From: CBDFKB01 sp965248715
GTDB lineage: Bacteria > Pseudomonadota > Alphaproteobacteria > Rhizobiales > Rhizobiaceae
Direction: 5' to 3'
NCBI GenBank assembly: GCA_965248715.1
Contig: CBDFKB010000005.1
Location: forward strand, 200,292 to 264,291
DNA: 64,000 nucleotides
Below, one piece after another: positions 44,697-53,644 of this stretch. Numbering within the stretch: position 1 is the stretch's first letter; the number at the start of each line of letters is the position of its first letter. The notes beneath the pieces are model-generated. The model was not told the DNA's origin, ran no database searches, and worked only from the letters and a program-made list of their open reading frames with translations. The position numbers were made by a program, and so were the translations under genes.

Positions 44697-45539
44697 TTAC
44701 AGCCCGTAGCGTGACCATAATGCGCGTTCTTCAGCCGCTTCAATTGCACCGCCAATTAGCCGGTCAGCGATCGACGCTACCACGCCGGTACGCATGAATA
44801 GGCTACGCCGTGGTTGGATCAGTTTCAGCCGTACTTTTTCACCGTAGCGTTGTTTCAGCACTGCGCTGAGATGGCCAAAGCCGTCGATCAGGCCAAGTTC
44901 ACGGGCCTTGGTACCGGTCCAAAACATTCCGGTAAACAAATCCTTATGGCTCGAAAGCCGGTCGCCACGAACCGATTTTACCATGTCGATAAATACCGCA
45001 TGCATGTCGTTTTGGACCGACTTTATGTGGCTGACATCGGAAGATTTTTCCGGCTGGAACGGATCGAGCATGACCTTGTTCTTGCCGGCGGTGTAGACGC
45101 GCCGGTCGATGCCGAGTTTACTGATCGCCTTGTCAAAGCCAAAGGTGGCGGCGAGAACCCCAATCGAGCCGACAATCGATGTTTCGTCGGCAATGATTTC
45201 GTCGCCGGCAAGCGCGATCATGTAGCCACCAGAGGCCGCGACATCCTCGACAAACACCAGGACTTTCTTATCTTTTTCGAGCGCGAGTTCGCGAATACGC
45301 GAATAGATCAAGCGCGACTGCACCGGCGAACCGCCCGGCGAATTGATCGCGATTGCAACCACCGGAGCTTTTTTGTTGGCAAATGCCCGTACCAGCAATG
45401 GGGCAACGGTGGCCAGCGAAAGCCTTGGCCGAAATGGCGACGACGACGTGGCAATCGGACCCTCGAGCCGCACAACTGGAATTGTTGGTGCGTCGGAGCG
45501 CCAGTTTTCGAATGGGAACAATTTCAACCAATGCCTCAA
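44697..45539 (-). CDS. S49 family peptidase (SppA/SohB-like), 5' end altered by repeats
   Basis: About 280 residues from TTG 45539. The serine nucleophile region is EDVAASGGYMIALAGDEI and the following SIVGSIGVLAATFGFDKA is family typical; the lysine partner lies further on. S49 enzymes cut signal peptides and membrane proteins. The start is uncertain: no ATG or GTG with a ribosome binding site is found upstream in native sequence, and the frame runs on through P1 copy 4 to a TTG at 45674 in repeat C. The real 5' end may have been replaced when the repeats inserted. Confidence 0.85.
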   Translation of the reverse strand: MRHWLKLFPFENWRSDAPTIPVVRLEGPIATSSSPFRPRLSLATVAPLLVRAFANKKAPVVAIAINSPGGSPVQSRLIYSRIRELALEKDKKVLVFVEDVAASGGYMIALAGDEIIADETSIVGSIGVLAATFGFDKAISKLGIDRRVYTAGKNKVMLDPFQPEKSSDVSHIKSVQNDMHAVFIDMVKSVRGDRLSSHKDLFTGMFWTGTKARELGLIDGFGHLSAVLKQRYGEKVRLKLIQPRRSLFMRTGVVASIADRLIGGAIEAAEERALWSRYGL

Positions 45540-45555
45540 AATAGGGAGTGCAATT

Positions 45556-45661
45556 CTAGCGCTTGTCACGAAGCGTTGGAGTAGCTTCGTCGCGTTATCT
45601 CTTTGTTTATGCGTGTCATTCTTCCCAATACCGGTGCCCACTTTTGGGTGACACGCGCTAG
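45556..45661. repeat. repeat P1 copy 4 (type II)
   Basis: 106 bp with CTAG edges; arms GCGTGTCA/TGACACGC. It sits 17 bases from the likely start of the S49 gene, and its right CTAG is shared with a repeat-C end. Confidence 0.92.
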
Positions 45662-45710
45662 GGCCTGTGGACAATTATGGTTATGGCGCCGGTTTAATCC
45701 CACAAGCCTC
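45658..45710. repeat. repeat C-like end
   Basis: CTAGGGCCTGTGGACAATTA followed by tggttatggcgccgg, identical to one arm of repeat C copy 1. The partner arm is missing. Confidence 0.6.
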
Positions 45711-45770
45711 ACTTCTACATGGTTCCAAAGACATCGTATTGCAAGGTTTTCCGGATTTCGGCCTTACCAA

Positions 45771-46562
45771 TCAGGAATCTCTGACGATCCGGGTTTTTCC
45801 AGCCAGGATTTTCGCCGCATCGGCGCTTGGCCGACCGTCCTTATCGTGTACCACCAGGCCCGGCAATATTTCCAGCGGCGCCCGCGATTGCTTGACTGCA
45901 CGCAATACCATGCGCCCGGAGGCGCTGTCGGACTTAGCATGCAGCGGTAGCACCTGGAGGCCGCCGAACCGGCCCTGGAACGAAGCGATGATCGAGCCTA
46001 GGGCCTCGGTTTTGTGGATCATGCAGAAAACGCCGCCGGGCTTAAGGATAGCAGCCGCAGTACGTACCCAGCCGTCCAGGCCATCAGCCCCCATATGGTG
46101 GGCATTGCGGCGAAGCAGAAAAGGCGATGCCCGGCCAGTTTCGTCCTTGTATGGTGGATTGGCTATGACCGCATCGAAATGGTTACTAATCAGCCCGGCT
46201 TCTTCGCGTTCACGGCCAGTCAGCATGACATCGGCCTGCAAGACGTCGATGCGGCCGGCAAAACGCCGATTTGCCGGCAGTTCCAGGCCGGCGCGGGCAA
46301 GGTCGGCCATGTGCGGGTCGGCTTCGATCAAACAAACCGTAAGACCAGTAAATAAATTCGCCGCAGCCAGACCGGCGACACCGGCACCGGCGCCAAGATC
46401 CGCCAAAGCGCCGGAAATATCGCCCGGTAGGAATGCCGCCAGCAAAAGCGCGTCATGGCCAGCACGATGTCCACCCTTGACCGGTTGCAGCACTTCAAAT
46501 GCTCCGTTGTGAAACCGGTCCTGGGAGACTTGATCGGAGACGATTGGCAATGCAGCACTCAC
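45771..46562 (-). CDS. tRNA1(Val) adenine-37 N6-methyltransferase-like enzyme
   Basis: 263-residue class I SAM-dependent methyltransferase. SAM motif ADLGAGAGVAGLAAANL, and the N6-adenine signature NPPY in VIANPPYKDETG. The opening segment GAFEVLQPVKGGHRAGHDALLLAAF is typical of the TrmN6/YfiC group, which methylates A37 of tRNA1-Val. Assignment to that substrate is by family. Its neighbour in the same direction, the DUF2007 gene, ends four bases before its start. Confidence 0.88.
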   Translation of the reverse strand: MSAALPIVSDQVSQDRFHNGAFEVLQPVKGGHRAGHDALLLAAFLPGDISGALADLGAGAGVAGLAAANLFTGLTVCLIEADPHMADLARAGLELPANRRFAGRIDVLQADVMLTGREREEAGLISNHFDAVIANPPYKDETGRASPFLLRRNAHHMGADGLDGWVRTAAAILKPGGVFCMIHKTEALGSIIASFQGRFGGLQVLPLHAKSDSASGRMVLRAVKQSRAPLEILPGLVVHDKDGRPSADAAKILAGKTRIVRDS

Positions 46563-46566
46563 CGTT

Positions 46567-46794
46567 CTACTCCACGGTTTTTAGCTCATGGCTGAGGCCG
46601 GCGTCGCCGACCACGCGCACCGCTTGGCCATGATGGGTTTCATCAACTAGGATTCGCCGTGGTATGGCACCGATCGATCCGTCCAGGATTGACATGTGTT
46701 GATCGGCCACCAGATGCCTGATGCCACAATCCTTCAACAAGGTGGTGACGAAGGAAATCAAGACCGGATCGTTCGAGGCGATCAGTTCCCGCAT
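46567..46794 (-). CDS. DUF2007 protein
   Basis: 75 residues from ATG 46794 (MRELIASNDPVLISFV). The pattern LKDCGIRHLVADQHMSILDGSIG, followed by RRILVDE, matches DUF2007 proteins, small ferredoxin-like-fold proteins sometimes called putative signal transducers. Four bases upstream of the tRNA methyltransferase gene, a pairing also seen in relatives. Confidence 0.8.
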   Translation of the reverse strand: MRELIASNDPVLISFVTTLLKDCGIRHLVADQHMSILDGSIGAIPRRILVDETHHGQAVRVVGDAGLSHELKTVE

Positions 46795-47132
46795 TCCGCA
46801 CAACCCTCCAATTCAATAGATGAGAAGTTGGCACCGGCAAAGCAACAGATCAACCGGTAGATAGGGCTTTGCGATCACTGTTTGGTTATTGTTAGTGATC
46901 GGTCCGCCTGCAGGTTCGTGGCAATTGCAAAGCGCCACCGATACCGATTTACCGGCGATTGGGGGCAATTTTCGTTGGACCAATCCCCGGTGCGTTGGTG
47001 CTTTTGCACAATGCCGCTCAACCCTGTTGCAGATCAGCACTTGTGATGGCATAGGGCCGCAGCGTACATTTGATATTACCTTGAGCCGGTTAGTCGGTCA
47101 GATATATTGGATTGACCAAAAGGGGGCAGTGA
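46795..47132. other. divergent intergenic region
   Basis: 338 bases between the DUF2007 and polyprenyl synthase genes. It should hold both promoters. No repeat family of this window is seen, and no convincing promoter or RNA could be assigned. Confidence 0.45.
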
Positions 47133-48152
47133 ATGACAGGGGTGGTAGTACCGATTTCCAGTAGCCGCGATGCGGGAAGTGGTGTGGAAAATCTGGTTAA
47201 GTTGGTTCGCCCGGACATGGCGCGGGTCAATCAGTTGATTTTGTCCAAGGCAGGGTCCGATGTCGAACTGATACCGGAAATCGCCAAGCATTTGATTGAT
47301 TCAGGCGGCAAACGGCTGAGACCGATGCTGACCTTGGCTTCTGCGCGATGCTGCGGCTACCGGGGCAACGGCCACATTTTGCTCGCCGCCAGTATTGAGT
47401 TCATGCACACCGCGACGCTGCTGCACGATGACGTGGTCGATGAAAGCGATCTGCGCCGTGGCAAGTTGGCAGCACGGATGCTTTGGGGCAATCAGGCGAG
47501 CGTGTTGGTCGGCGACTTTTTATTGGGTCAAGCATTTCGGATGATGGTGGAGGTCGGTTCGCTGGACGCGCTGGGCGTACTGTCTAATGCCGCCTCGATT
47601 ATCGCCGAAGGCGAAGTTATGCAATTGTCGGCGGCCAAAAACCTCGAGACCACTGAGGATGAATATCTGGCGGTGATCCGCGCCAAGACCGCCGCACTAT
47701 TTGCCGCCGCAGCCGAGGTTGGGCCGATCGTGGCTGAGGCGGAACCGGCTATGCGGTCGGCATTTCGCTCCTATGGCAGCAATCTCGGCTTGATCTTTCA
47801 ACTGGTCGACGACGTGCTCGACTATGGTGGCAAGGCAGCCGAGCTAGGCAAGAATGTCGGCGATGATTTCCGCGAAGGCAAAGTAACGTTGCCGGTGGTA
47901 TTGTGCTACCGGCGCGGTAGCGCCGAGGAACGGGGGTTTTGGGTCAAGGCGCTGGAAAAAGGCGAAAATGACGATGCCGCTTTGGAACATGCGCTCGGCC
48001 TGATCGCCAAACACGACACAATTGCAGATACCATCGCGCGGGCCCATCACTACGCCTCAATCGCGCGCGATGCATTGGCACCATTGCCGCAGAGCCCGCA
48101 CAAGGAAGCACTGCTCGATGTGCTCGGATATTGCATTAACCGGGTCAACTGA
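47133..48152 (+). CDS. long-chain polyprenyl diphosphate synthase (IspB-like)
   Basis: 339 residues. The two aspartate-rich motifs of trans-prenyltransferases are LLHDDVVDESDLRRG (about residues 97-111) and QLVDDVLDYGG (about 230). Length and N-terminus (VENLVKLVRPDMARVNQLI) fit octaprenyl/decaprenyl synthases that make the ubiquinone side chain, the substrate of UbiA in this window. Chain length cannot be fixed by eye. GGGGGCAG before ATG supports the start. The 3' end overlaps the convergent rnhB end by eight bases. Confidence 0.93.
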   Translation: MTGVVVPISSSRDAGSGVENLVKLVRPDMARVNQLILSKAGSDVELIPEIAKHLIDSGGKRLRPMLTLASARCCGYRGNGHILLAASIEFMHTATLLHDDVVDESDLRRGKLAARMLWGNQASVLVGDFLLGQAFRMMVEVGSLDALGVLSNAASIIAEGEVMQLSAAKNLETTEDEYLAVIRAKTAALFAAAAEVGPIVAEAEPAMRSAFRSYGSNLGLIFQLVDDVLDYGGKAAELGKNVGDDFREGKVTLPVVLCYRRGSAEERGFWVKALEKGENDDAALEHALGLIAKHDTIADTIARAHHYASIARDALAPLPQSPHKEALLDVLGYCINRVN

Positions 48153-48843
48153 TCGATATAGTTCGCTCAACCGCTTTGCGCCTTACCCCCTGCGCCACCG
48201 GGCGAAACGAATGTCGATGCAATGGGCACGGACCATGCGCCACTAATGCTTGGCGATGAAATTTGGTGCCATAGCCCTTGTGAGCGGCAAACCCGTAGTG
48301 TGGCCATTGCCGGTCCGCCATCGCCATCATCTGGTCGCGCACGGTCTTGGCGACAATGGATGCGGCAGCGATGCTCAAGCTTTTGGCGTCGCCACCGATT
48401 ACCGCGCGGGACCTGTATGCGATGTCGCACGGCAGATCGCGGCCGTCGACCAAAATATGAGCGGCATATTGGGGCAATGCCGCTACTGCACCATCCATGG
48501 CGATAAGGGTTGCTTGACGAATATTGATCTGGTCGATCCGCCAAGCGGGAATAGCGACCCATGCAACCAACGCGCATTGCAACAATTGGGCCATGAGCGC
48601 CTCGCGCTTTGCGGCGGACAGTTTTTTAGAATCGTTTAATCCCGCAGGAAATTCGGCCTGATCCAGCACCACCGCGGCTGCCACCACCGGGCCGGCAAGA
48701 GGGCCTCTGCCCGCTTCGTCGACGCCGGCAATCAGACCGCAATGGTTTGGATTTATAACCCGCCACCCCTCTTCAAGCGCAAAATCAGGGGCCGGCGGAT
48801 AGGAAAAAAGAGGCGGAGAACCGGTTTTGGGCTGGGGGATCAT
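48145..48843 (-). CDS. rnhB: ribonuclease HII
   Basis: Removes ribonucleotides from DNA and RNA of RNA-DNA hybrids. About 232 residues. The first active-site block is AGVDEAGRGPLAGPVVAAAV (Asp-Glu pair), and further acidic residues lie in LVDGRDLP and the SIAAASIVAKTVRD segment. ATG 48843 chosen; the frame opens at 48915. It lies 120 bases downstream of the radical SAM gene on the same strand. Confidence 0.96.
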   Translation of the reverse strand: MIPQPKTGSPPLFSYPPAPDFALEEGWRVINPNHCGLIAGVDEAGRGPLAGPVVAAAVVLDQAEFPAGLNDSKKLSAAKREALMAQLLQCALVAWVAIPAWRIDQINIRQATLIAMDGAVAALPQYAAHILVDGRDLPCDIAYRSRAVIGGDAKSLSIAAASIVAKTVRDQMMAMADRQWPHYGFAAHKGYGTKFHRQALVAHGPCPLHRHSFRPVAQGVRRKAVERTISIS

Positions 48844-48963
48844 GCGGCGATCTTTGCCCTGAAACCGATTCTCCGCAAGTCCCGGACAGGAAATCAGCAA
48901 ACACGAATAAGCCAATTTCGGTGAGGCGATGTCCGGGTGGGGATGGGTTAAACAAAAAAAATT

Positions 48964-50133
48964 CTAAAACAGATCGAGCTGATGCGCCGAACCTCCAGGC
49001 GGGCGAAAACTGTTGGTATCGAGTGCCAATTTGTCGCCGTTTAACCCAAGTCGCTTGCAAGCGATTTCAAAACGCCGCCCAATCTGCCAGGCATAAGGCC
49101 CGCTGCCACGCATGCGCTTGCCGAATTCGGCATCATAATCCTTGCCGCCGCGCATGGTCTTCAACACGTTCATGACGTGAAGATAGCGATCTGGATAAAC
49201 CCGCATCAGCCAGTCGCGAAACAACGGCGCCACCTCGCCCGGCAGCCTAAGCAGGATAAAGCCGGCCTCGCCGGCGCCAGCTTCGCGGGCTGATTCCAAG
49301 ATACGTTCCATCTCGTGATCGTTCAAAGCCGGGATCAACGGCGCCACCATCACAGAAACCGGGATCCCGGCCGCGGCCAGCTTTTCCATAGTCTCCAGCC
49401 GCAACCTTGGGGTTGCTGCGCGCGGCTCCATCGACCGGCTGAGCCGCCGGTCAAGGGTGGTCACCGACATCGCTACTTTAACCAGCCGCCGCTTCGCCAT
49501 ATCTTGCAAAATGTCGATATCACGCACAATCAATGCTGATTTTGTGACGATCGCAAGCGGGTGGTTGGCCTTTGACAACACTTCTAAAATTTGCCGGGTA
49601 ATCCGCCATTCGCGTTCCACCGGCTGATAGGGATCGGTATTGGTGCCCATCGCCAACAAGCGCGGCTCATAGCCCTTTTTGGCGAGCTCCTGGCGCAGCC
49701 GCGCCGCAGCGTCCGGTTTGGCAAACAGCCGCGATTCGAATTCGACCCCGGGCGACAGCCCCAAATAGGCGTGGGTCGGCCGCGCAAAACAATACACACA
49801 GCCGTGCTCACATCCGCGATAGGGGTTGATCGAGCGCTCGAACGCAACATCAGGGGATTGATTGCGGGTGATGATGGTGCGTGGTCGTTCGATCTGCACC
49901 TCGGTCTTAAACGGTGGCAATTCGTCGATCGTTTGCCAGCCATCGTCAAACACATGCCTGGTGTGCGGCTCAAAGCGCGGCTGGGGGTTATACCCGGCGC
50001 CCCGCCCGCGCCTGCGGTTGGGCGCAACGCCCTTGGTCGCCATACCCGCCACGCCGGCACCGATTGCCTGTTCGGCAAGAACCCCGGCAGGGTTGGTGCG
50101 GTGCAAATCGCGCGACTTTTCTGCCTTGTTCAT
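48964..50133 (-). CDS. PA0069-family radical SAM protein
   Basis: 389 residues. The [4Fe-4S] motif is CEHGCVYCFARP (C-x3-C-x2-C form), typical of the PA0069/spore photolyase-like group. The region continues with a TIM-barrel-like sequence (TNTDPYQPVERE, SVTTLDRRLSR). Reaction unknown; a DNA-lesion or nucleotide role is suggested only by family. The start ATG 50133 begins a basic leader. Confidence 0.88.
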   Translation of the reverse strand: MNKAEKSRDLHRTNPAGVLAEQAIGAGVAGMATKGVAPNRRRGRGAGYNPQPRFEPHTRHVFDDGWQTIDELPPFKTEVQIERPRTIITRNQSPDVAFERSINPYRGCEHGCVYCFARPTHAYLGLSPGVEFESRLFAKPDAAARLRQELAKKGYEPRLLAMGTNTDPYQPVEREWRITRQILEVLSKANHPLAIVTKSALIVRDIDILQDMAKRRLVKVAMSVTTLDRRLSRSMEPRAATPRLRLETMEKLAAAGIPVSVMVAPLIPALNDHEMERILESAREAGAGEAGFILLRLPGEVAPLFRDWLMRVYPDRYLHVMNVLKTMRGGKDYDAEFGKRMRGSGPYAWQIGRRFEIACKRLGLNGDKLALDTNSFRPPGGSAHQLDLF

Positions 50134-50231
50134 AATTGCCCTCGATGCGGTCGATGACTATTTTCCTATCATCGAAAAAAGAACAAATCAAGAACATTTT
50201 TTGGTACCGACCCGAATTTCACATCCGGCTG

Positions 50232-51386
50232 TTATGCCAAGTGGTCGACCAGTTCCATATTATCAGCAATGACAGCCACTTTTTCGAGCCAAGCTTCGAC
50301 TATTTTCGGGGCCTGCGGTGCGGCGCTAACACCGGCTTCGATTTCGCCATCAAGCACCGCTTCGACCGCCAGGCTAACCGGTATGGAGACCAACCGCGCC
50401 ATCGCCGAGGCTTCTTTATTGCCAAATGCATCCAAGACGTAGGTTTTATGCCATACAATGTCTGCGCCGCTTTGCGCTTTTAATTCGACACACAATACTA
50501 CCCGGTCTGCTTCGCCCGGCGCAAACCGGTAGTCGTGCCAAAGCTGGGTGGATAGCTCGGCCAAACGGGCATCCCCTTTAGCGCCGCAAAGTGTTTCTAC
50601 TTCGGCGAAAATGTCGGCCCAGGCCACCGCCCAACCCTTGTAGCGCAAGGTACCGCGCACGAATATATCCACCGGCCAATTGGCATCGAAGCCGTATTCT
50701 TCCATGAACGGCAGTGAATCGCGGTTGGGATAGACTTCGAATGTTTCGCGGCCCCAGGGCAATGGCGCTTCGAAATCACTGATCGCGTCCCACGGCCTGG
50801 CGACCACCCATTCCTGGCCACCGGCCAGGCTCTTCGAAGGTGAACGCAGCGCCTTTAGAACGCCAAGCGGCGACCAGGAGAATTTGTAGCAAAAATCATT
50901 CGCCACCTTTGACAACCCGCCGCAATAGCTGCGGAAGGTCAGCCGATTGTCGGGGGAAAATGTTGGGGCTTGGCGGTATTGGGCGATCATCGCATGGGCT
51001 AGCAAATGGTCGATACCAGGGTCGAGCCCAACCTCGTTGACGAGACAAAGACCGGCCGCGCGCGCTTTGGCATCGAGCGCCCGCATCGGATCGGCAATAT
51101 AAGAACTGGAGACAAAATGAGCGCCGGCGGCCAAACAAGCTTCGGCGATCGGCACATGGAAATCGCCGGGCAGCATGGAAACCGCGAGGTCTCCAGCGGC
51201 TAGTTCGCAAGCAAGTGCATCCAAGTTGAACGGCTTGACAGTAAAATCCCCGGCCAGGCCGGCAACAGCGGCCTCACCGTTTTCTACCGTGCGGTTCCAC
51301 ACGGTTACTGCCCGGCCAGCGGCGATTAAGCGGCGCAAGCCCGGCGCGGCGGAAAGGCCCGTGCCACACCAATGGATCCTGGTCAT
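50232..51386 (-). CDS. saccharopine dehydrogenase (L-glutamate-forming type)
   Basis: 384 residues. N-terminal Rossmann segment (RIHWCGTGLSAAPGLRRLIAAG), then VSMLPGDFHVPIAEACLAAGAHFVSSSYI and NEVGLDPGIDHLLAHAM, blocks of the saccharopine dehydrogenase/reductase family. The partner gene upstream (51400-52470) encodes the lysine-forming type, and the 13-base gap suggests one operon. Together they would run the saccharopine route of lysine breakdown, lysine to 2-aminoadipate semialdehyde. Direction is inferred, not shown. Confidence 0.88.
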   Translation of the reverse strand: MTRIHWCGTGLSAAPGLRRLIAAGRAVTVWNRTVENGEAAVAGLAGDFTVKPFNLDALACELAAGDLAVSMLPGDFHVPIAEACLAAGAHFVSSSYIADPMRALDAKARAAGLCLVNEVGLDPGIDHLLAHAMIAQYRQAPTFSPDNRLTFRSYCGGLSKVANDFCYKFSWSPLGVLKALRSPSKSLAGGQEWVVARPWDAISDFEAPLPWGRETFEVYPNRDSLPFMEEYGFDANWPVDIFVRGTLRYKGWAVAWADIFAEVETLCGAKGDARLAELSTQLWHDYRFAPGEADRVVLCVELKAQSGADIVWHKTYVLDAFGNKEASAMARLVSIPVSLAVEAVLDGEIEAGVSAAPQAPKIVEAWLEKVAVIADNMELVDHLA

Positions 51387-51399
51387 GATTTAGTTTCCC

Positions 51400-52470
51400 C
51401 TAATTGAATTTGGCCATCGCCTGGTTGAATACATCACCGGCACGGCCCCAAATCCGCGAACCGGGACTGCCGAGCTCCAATAATGCCGGCAGCAATTGGG
51501 CCGAATAGTCGGTGCTGGCCTCGACCGGCAACAGTGACGGCAGATGGTCGATCGCCATCACGTCGAGAATTTGCGGCGCCGGAGCCACACGGATCACCGG
51601 ATCGGCAAACGAGGTCGCCCTATCGTATATTGGAATTGGATTATACGCACTGGTCGGGTCGCAGCTCACGTCGGCGATGACGCTAAGGACGCGGGCCGGG
51701 TCGCCGATCGCGCTTTTGGGCACGAATATCGGACACCCGGGTGCGGCAAGCACCGCGTTGACGAAAATATCGTGGCTAAGGATTTCCGGGAAAGGCCCTC
51801 CGGTAGCGGTTTCCGCCATATCCCATGCGGTGACTGTGAGCCCAAGGTCGGCGGCCAGATCGCTGGCTCCTTTACCGCAACGGCCCAATGCGCCAACCAC
51901 CAAAAGGTTCGGTTTGCCGGCAAGCCCCGACAATTCTTGAGCCAGTTCACCGATCAGCGCGTCTTTCGAACCATAGTCACCGACCGGGCCAAGGGTGGCT
52001 TGTGGATTGGTTCTCTGGCCAGCCCAGATTTTCACTGCCAGCGCGGCGCCAGCAAAGCCCGCCCAATAGCCGAACGCGGCAATGCGGCGGCCATTATCAT
52101 CGACCAGGCATTCAAGATCGAGCAAGGTGCCGCCGCCGTCGGCAAAACGTTGTAACATTTCGCGCCACCCGGCCTGGCCTTTAAATACATGGCCAAAATG
52201 AATGTGGCGGTGGGTTAAAGGTTCCCTTCCCGCCGCCAATTCCTTCAACCCAAGCACGATTGCATCGTCTGGCGCCGAAGGCCAACTGTTATTTTCGACC
52301 AGTTGGCAGCCATGGCGCTGATAGTCGGCGTCCGCGAACGCGCGACGTTCGCATTTTTCAACGGTTATCGAAAATCCGGCCGCAACCAATGCGCCAGCGT
52401 CTTTTGGCACCACCGGCGCACGCCGTTCTCCGGTTTTGCTTTCGGCCCTGATCCAAATCGTTTGCGACAC
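51400..52470 (-). CDS. saccharopine dehydrogenase (L-lysine-forming type)
   Basis: 356 residues, similar in length to fungal Lys1. The N-terminal alanine dehydrogenase-like domain starts IWIRAESKTGERRAPVVP and contains GLKEL and HIHFGHVFKGQ. The second domain carries the NAD-binding VGALGRCGKGASDLA and ADVSCDPTSAYNPIP. It would form saccharopine from lysine and 2-oxoglutarate, or the reverse. Start is GTG 52470. P1 copy 5 lies in the upstream region. Bacterial genes of this type usually serve lysine catabolism, as lysA in this window covers synthesis. Confidence 0.9.
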   Translation of the reverse strand: MSQTIWIRAESKTGERRAPVVPKDAGALVAAGFSITVEKCERRAFADADYQRHGCQLVENNSWPSAPDDAIVLGLKELAAGREPLTHRHIHFGHVFKGQAGWREMLQRFADGGGTLLDLECLVDDNGRRIAAFGYWAGFAGAALAVKIWAGQRTNPQATLGPVGDYGSKDALIGELAQELSGLAGKPNLLVVGALGRCGKGASDLAADLGLTVTAWDMAETATGGPFPEILSHDIFVNAVLAAPGCPIFVPKSAIGDPARVLSVIADVSCDPTSAYNPIPIYDRATSFADPVIRVAPAPQILDVMAIDHLPSLLPVEASTDYSAQLLPALLELGSPGSRIWGRAGDVFNQAMAKFN

Positions 52471-52514
52471 AATTTGCCCCTGTTTACTGTTTGAGCCAGC
52501 CCATGATCCGGGCT

Positions 52515-52621
52515 CTAGCGCTTGTCACGAAACGTTGGATTCGCTTCGTCGAGCTATCTGTTTGTTTTGTCGCGTATTCTTATCCGAAAACCGCTGCACA
52601 CTTTTCGGGAATACGCTCTAG
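52515..52621. repeat. repeat P1 copy 5 (type I)
   Basis: 107 bp with CTAG edges, upstream of the saccharopine dehydrogenase operon. Arms GCGTATTC/GAATACGC. First hairpin slightly decayed (CGAAACG, GTCGAGCT). Confidence 0.92.
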
Positions 52622-52756
52622 TCCGAGAGTGTGTTCACGTTTGTTTCTTCAAAAACCGTTGCGGTCAAGGCCTGCTGAGCGCAGCCATTGCAATGCTCAA
52701 ACCAAGCAGGCAATTGGGGCCGCAGGCTTTGCGCATAGGCCGCCGGAGCCGGGCTA

Positions 52757-53641
52757 GGTCACATACCCATAAATTTCTGAATGCGGATTCACATAGCTGG
52801 ACGAGTCAGATTCAACAGTGTGATGGAGGAATTTTCATGGCACGGTTTGATTTGTCTGATTTTGAATGGTCTGTAATCCAGCCCTTGTTACCCAACAAGT
52901 CACGCGGAGTTCCGCGCGTTGATGATCGCCCGGTATTAAATGGGATATTCTGGCGATTGCGAACGGGCGCGCCATGGGCCGATATTCCATCACGCTATGG
53001 CCCTCATACAACCTGCGTAAACCGCTTCAACAGGTGGCGGAAGGCCGGTGTATGGGATCATCTTTTGGAAGCCGTATCAAAGGCTTATGATGGCGACATC
53101 CAGATGATTGATTCATCATCCATCCGTGTTCACCAGCACGCGGCAAACGGTAAAAAAACAACTGCGATCCCGTTGCCCTCTCGGCGATTGCTAGCAATCG
53201 CCTGCCAGGTAATACATGGGTCGTTCGCGCGGCGGTCTGACAACAAAGATACATGCCCTTGTCGATATCGAGGGACTGCCGATCATGCTGAAACTCACAG
53301 AAGGTCAGGCGCACGACGGGCGAAGTGCTGCGGATATGTTCGACAGCATTAAGGCGGGCAATATTCTGCTGGCCGACCGGGCTTATGAAGCCAATGCCCT
53401 GCGAGATTGGCTGAAGGAACGAAGGGCATGGGGAAATATTCGAGCCATGCCCAATCGCCTTGAGCCACCGGCATTTAGCAAATGGCTTTACAGGCAGCGC
53501 AACGCAGTTGAACGTTTCTTTAACAAACTCAAGCACTTCCGTGCAGTAGCAACACGATATGACAAACGCGATGACAACTATCTCGCATCAATCAAACTCG
53601 CATCATTGAGAATTTGGCTCAGATTTAATGAGTCGGTGACC
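52757..53641 (+). mobile_element. IS-A, IS5-type insertion sequence (885 bp)
   Basis: Ends are imperfect inverted repeats beginning GGTCAC (left GGTCACATACCCATAAAT, right inverted GGTCACCGACTCATTAAAT). TA is duplicated at both sides within CTAG (52754-52757 and 53641-53644). The CTAG target and two-part transposase fit the IS427 subgroup of IS5. Its right CTAG is the left edge of repeat P2 copy 2. Confidence 0.88.
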
Positions 53642-53644
53642 TAG
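52837..53644 (+). pseudogene. IS-A transposase, broken (frameshift plus insert)
   Basis: The first frame (MARFDLSDFEWSVIQPLLP, from ATG 52837 with GGAGG upstream) covers the N-terminal half up to SSIRVHQHAANGKK. The second frame (from about 53216, MGRSRGGLTTKIHALVD) holds the C-terminal DDE half (LADRAYEANALRDWL, RNAVERFFNKLKHFRA). Between them are an A7 run (about 53152) and about 39 extra bases with an in-frame stop and the palindrome at 53182-53201. IS427-type elements use frameshifting, but the insert and stop suggest this copy cannot make a whole transposase. The stop TAG lies in the target CTAG. Confidence 0.82.
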
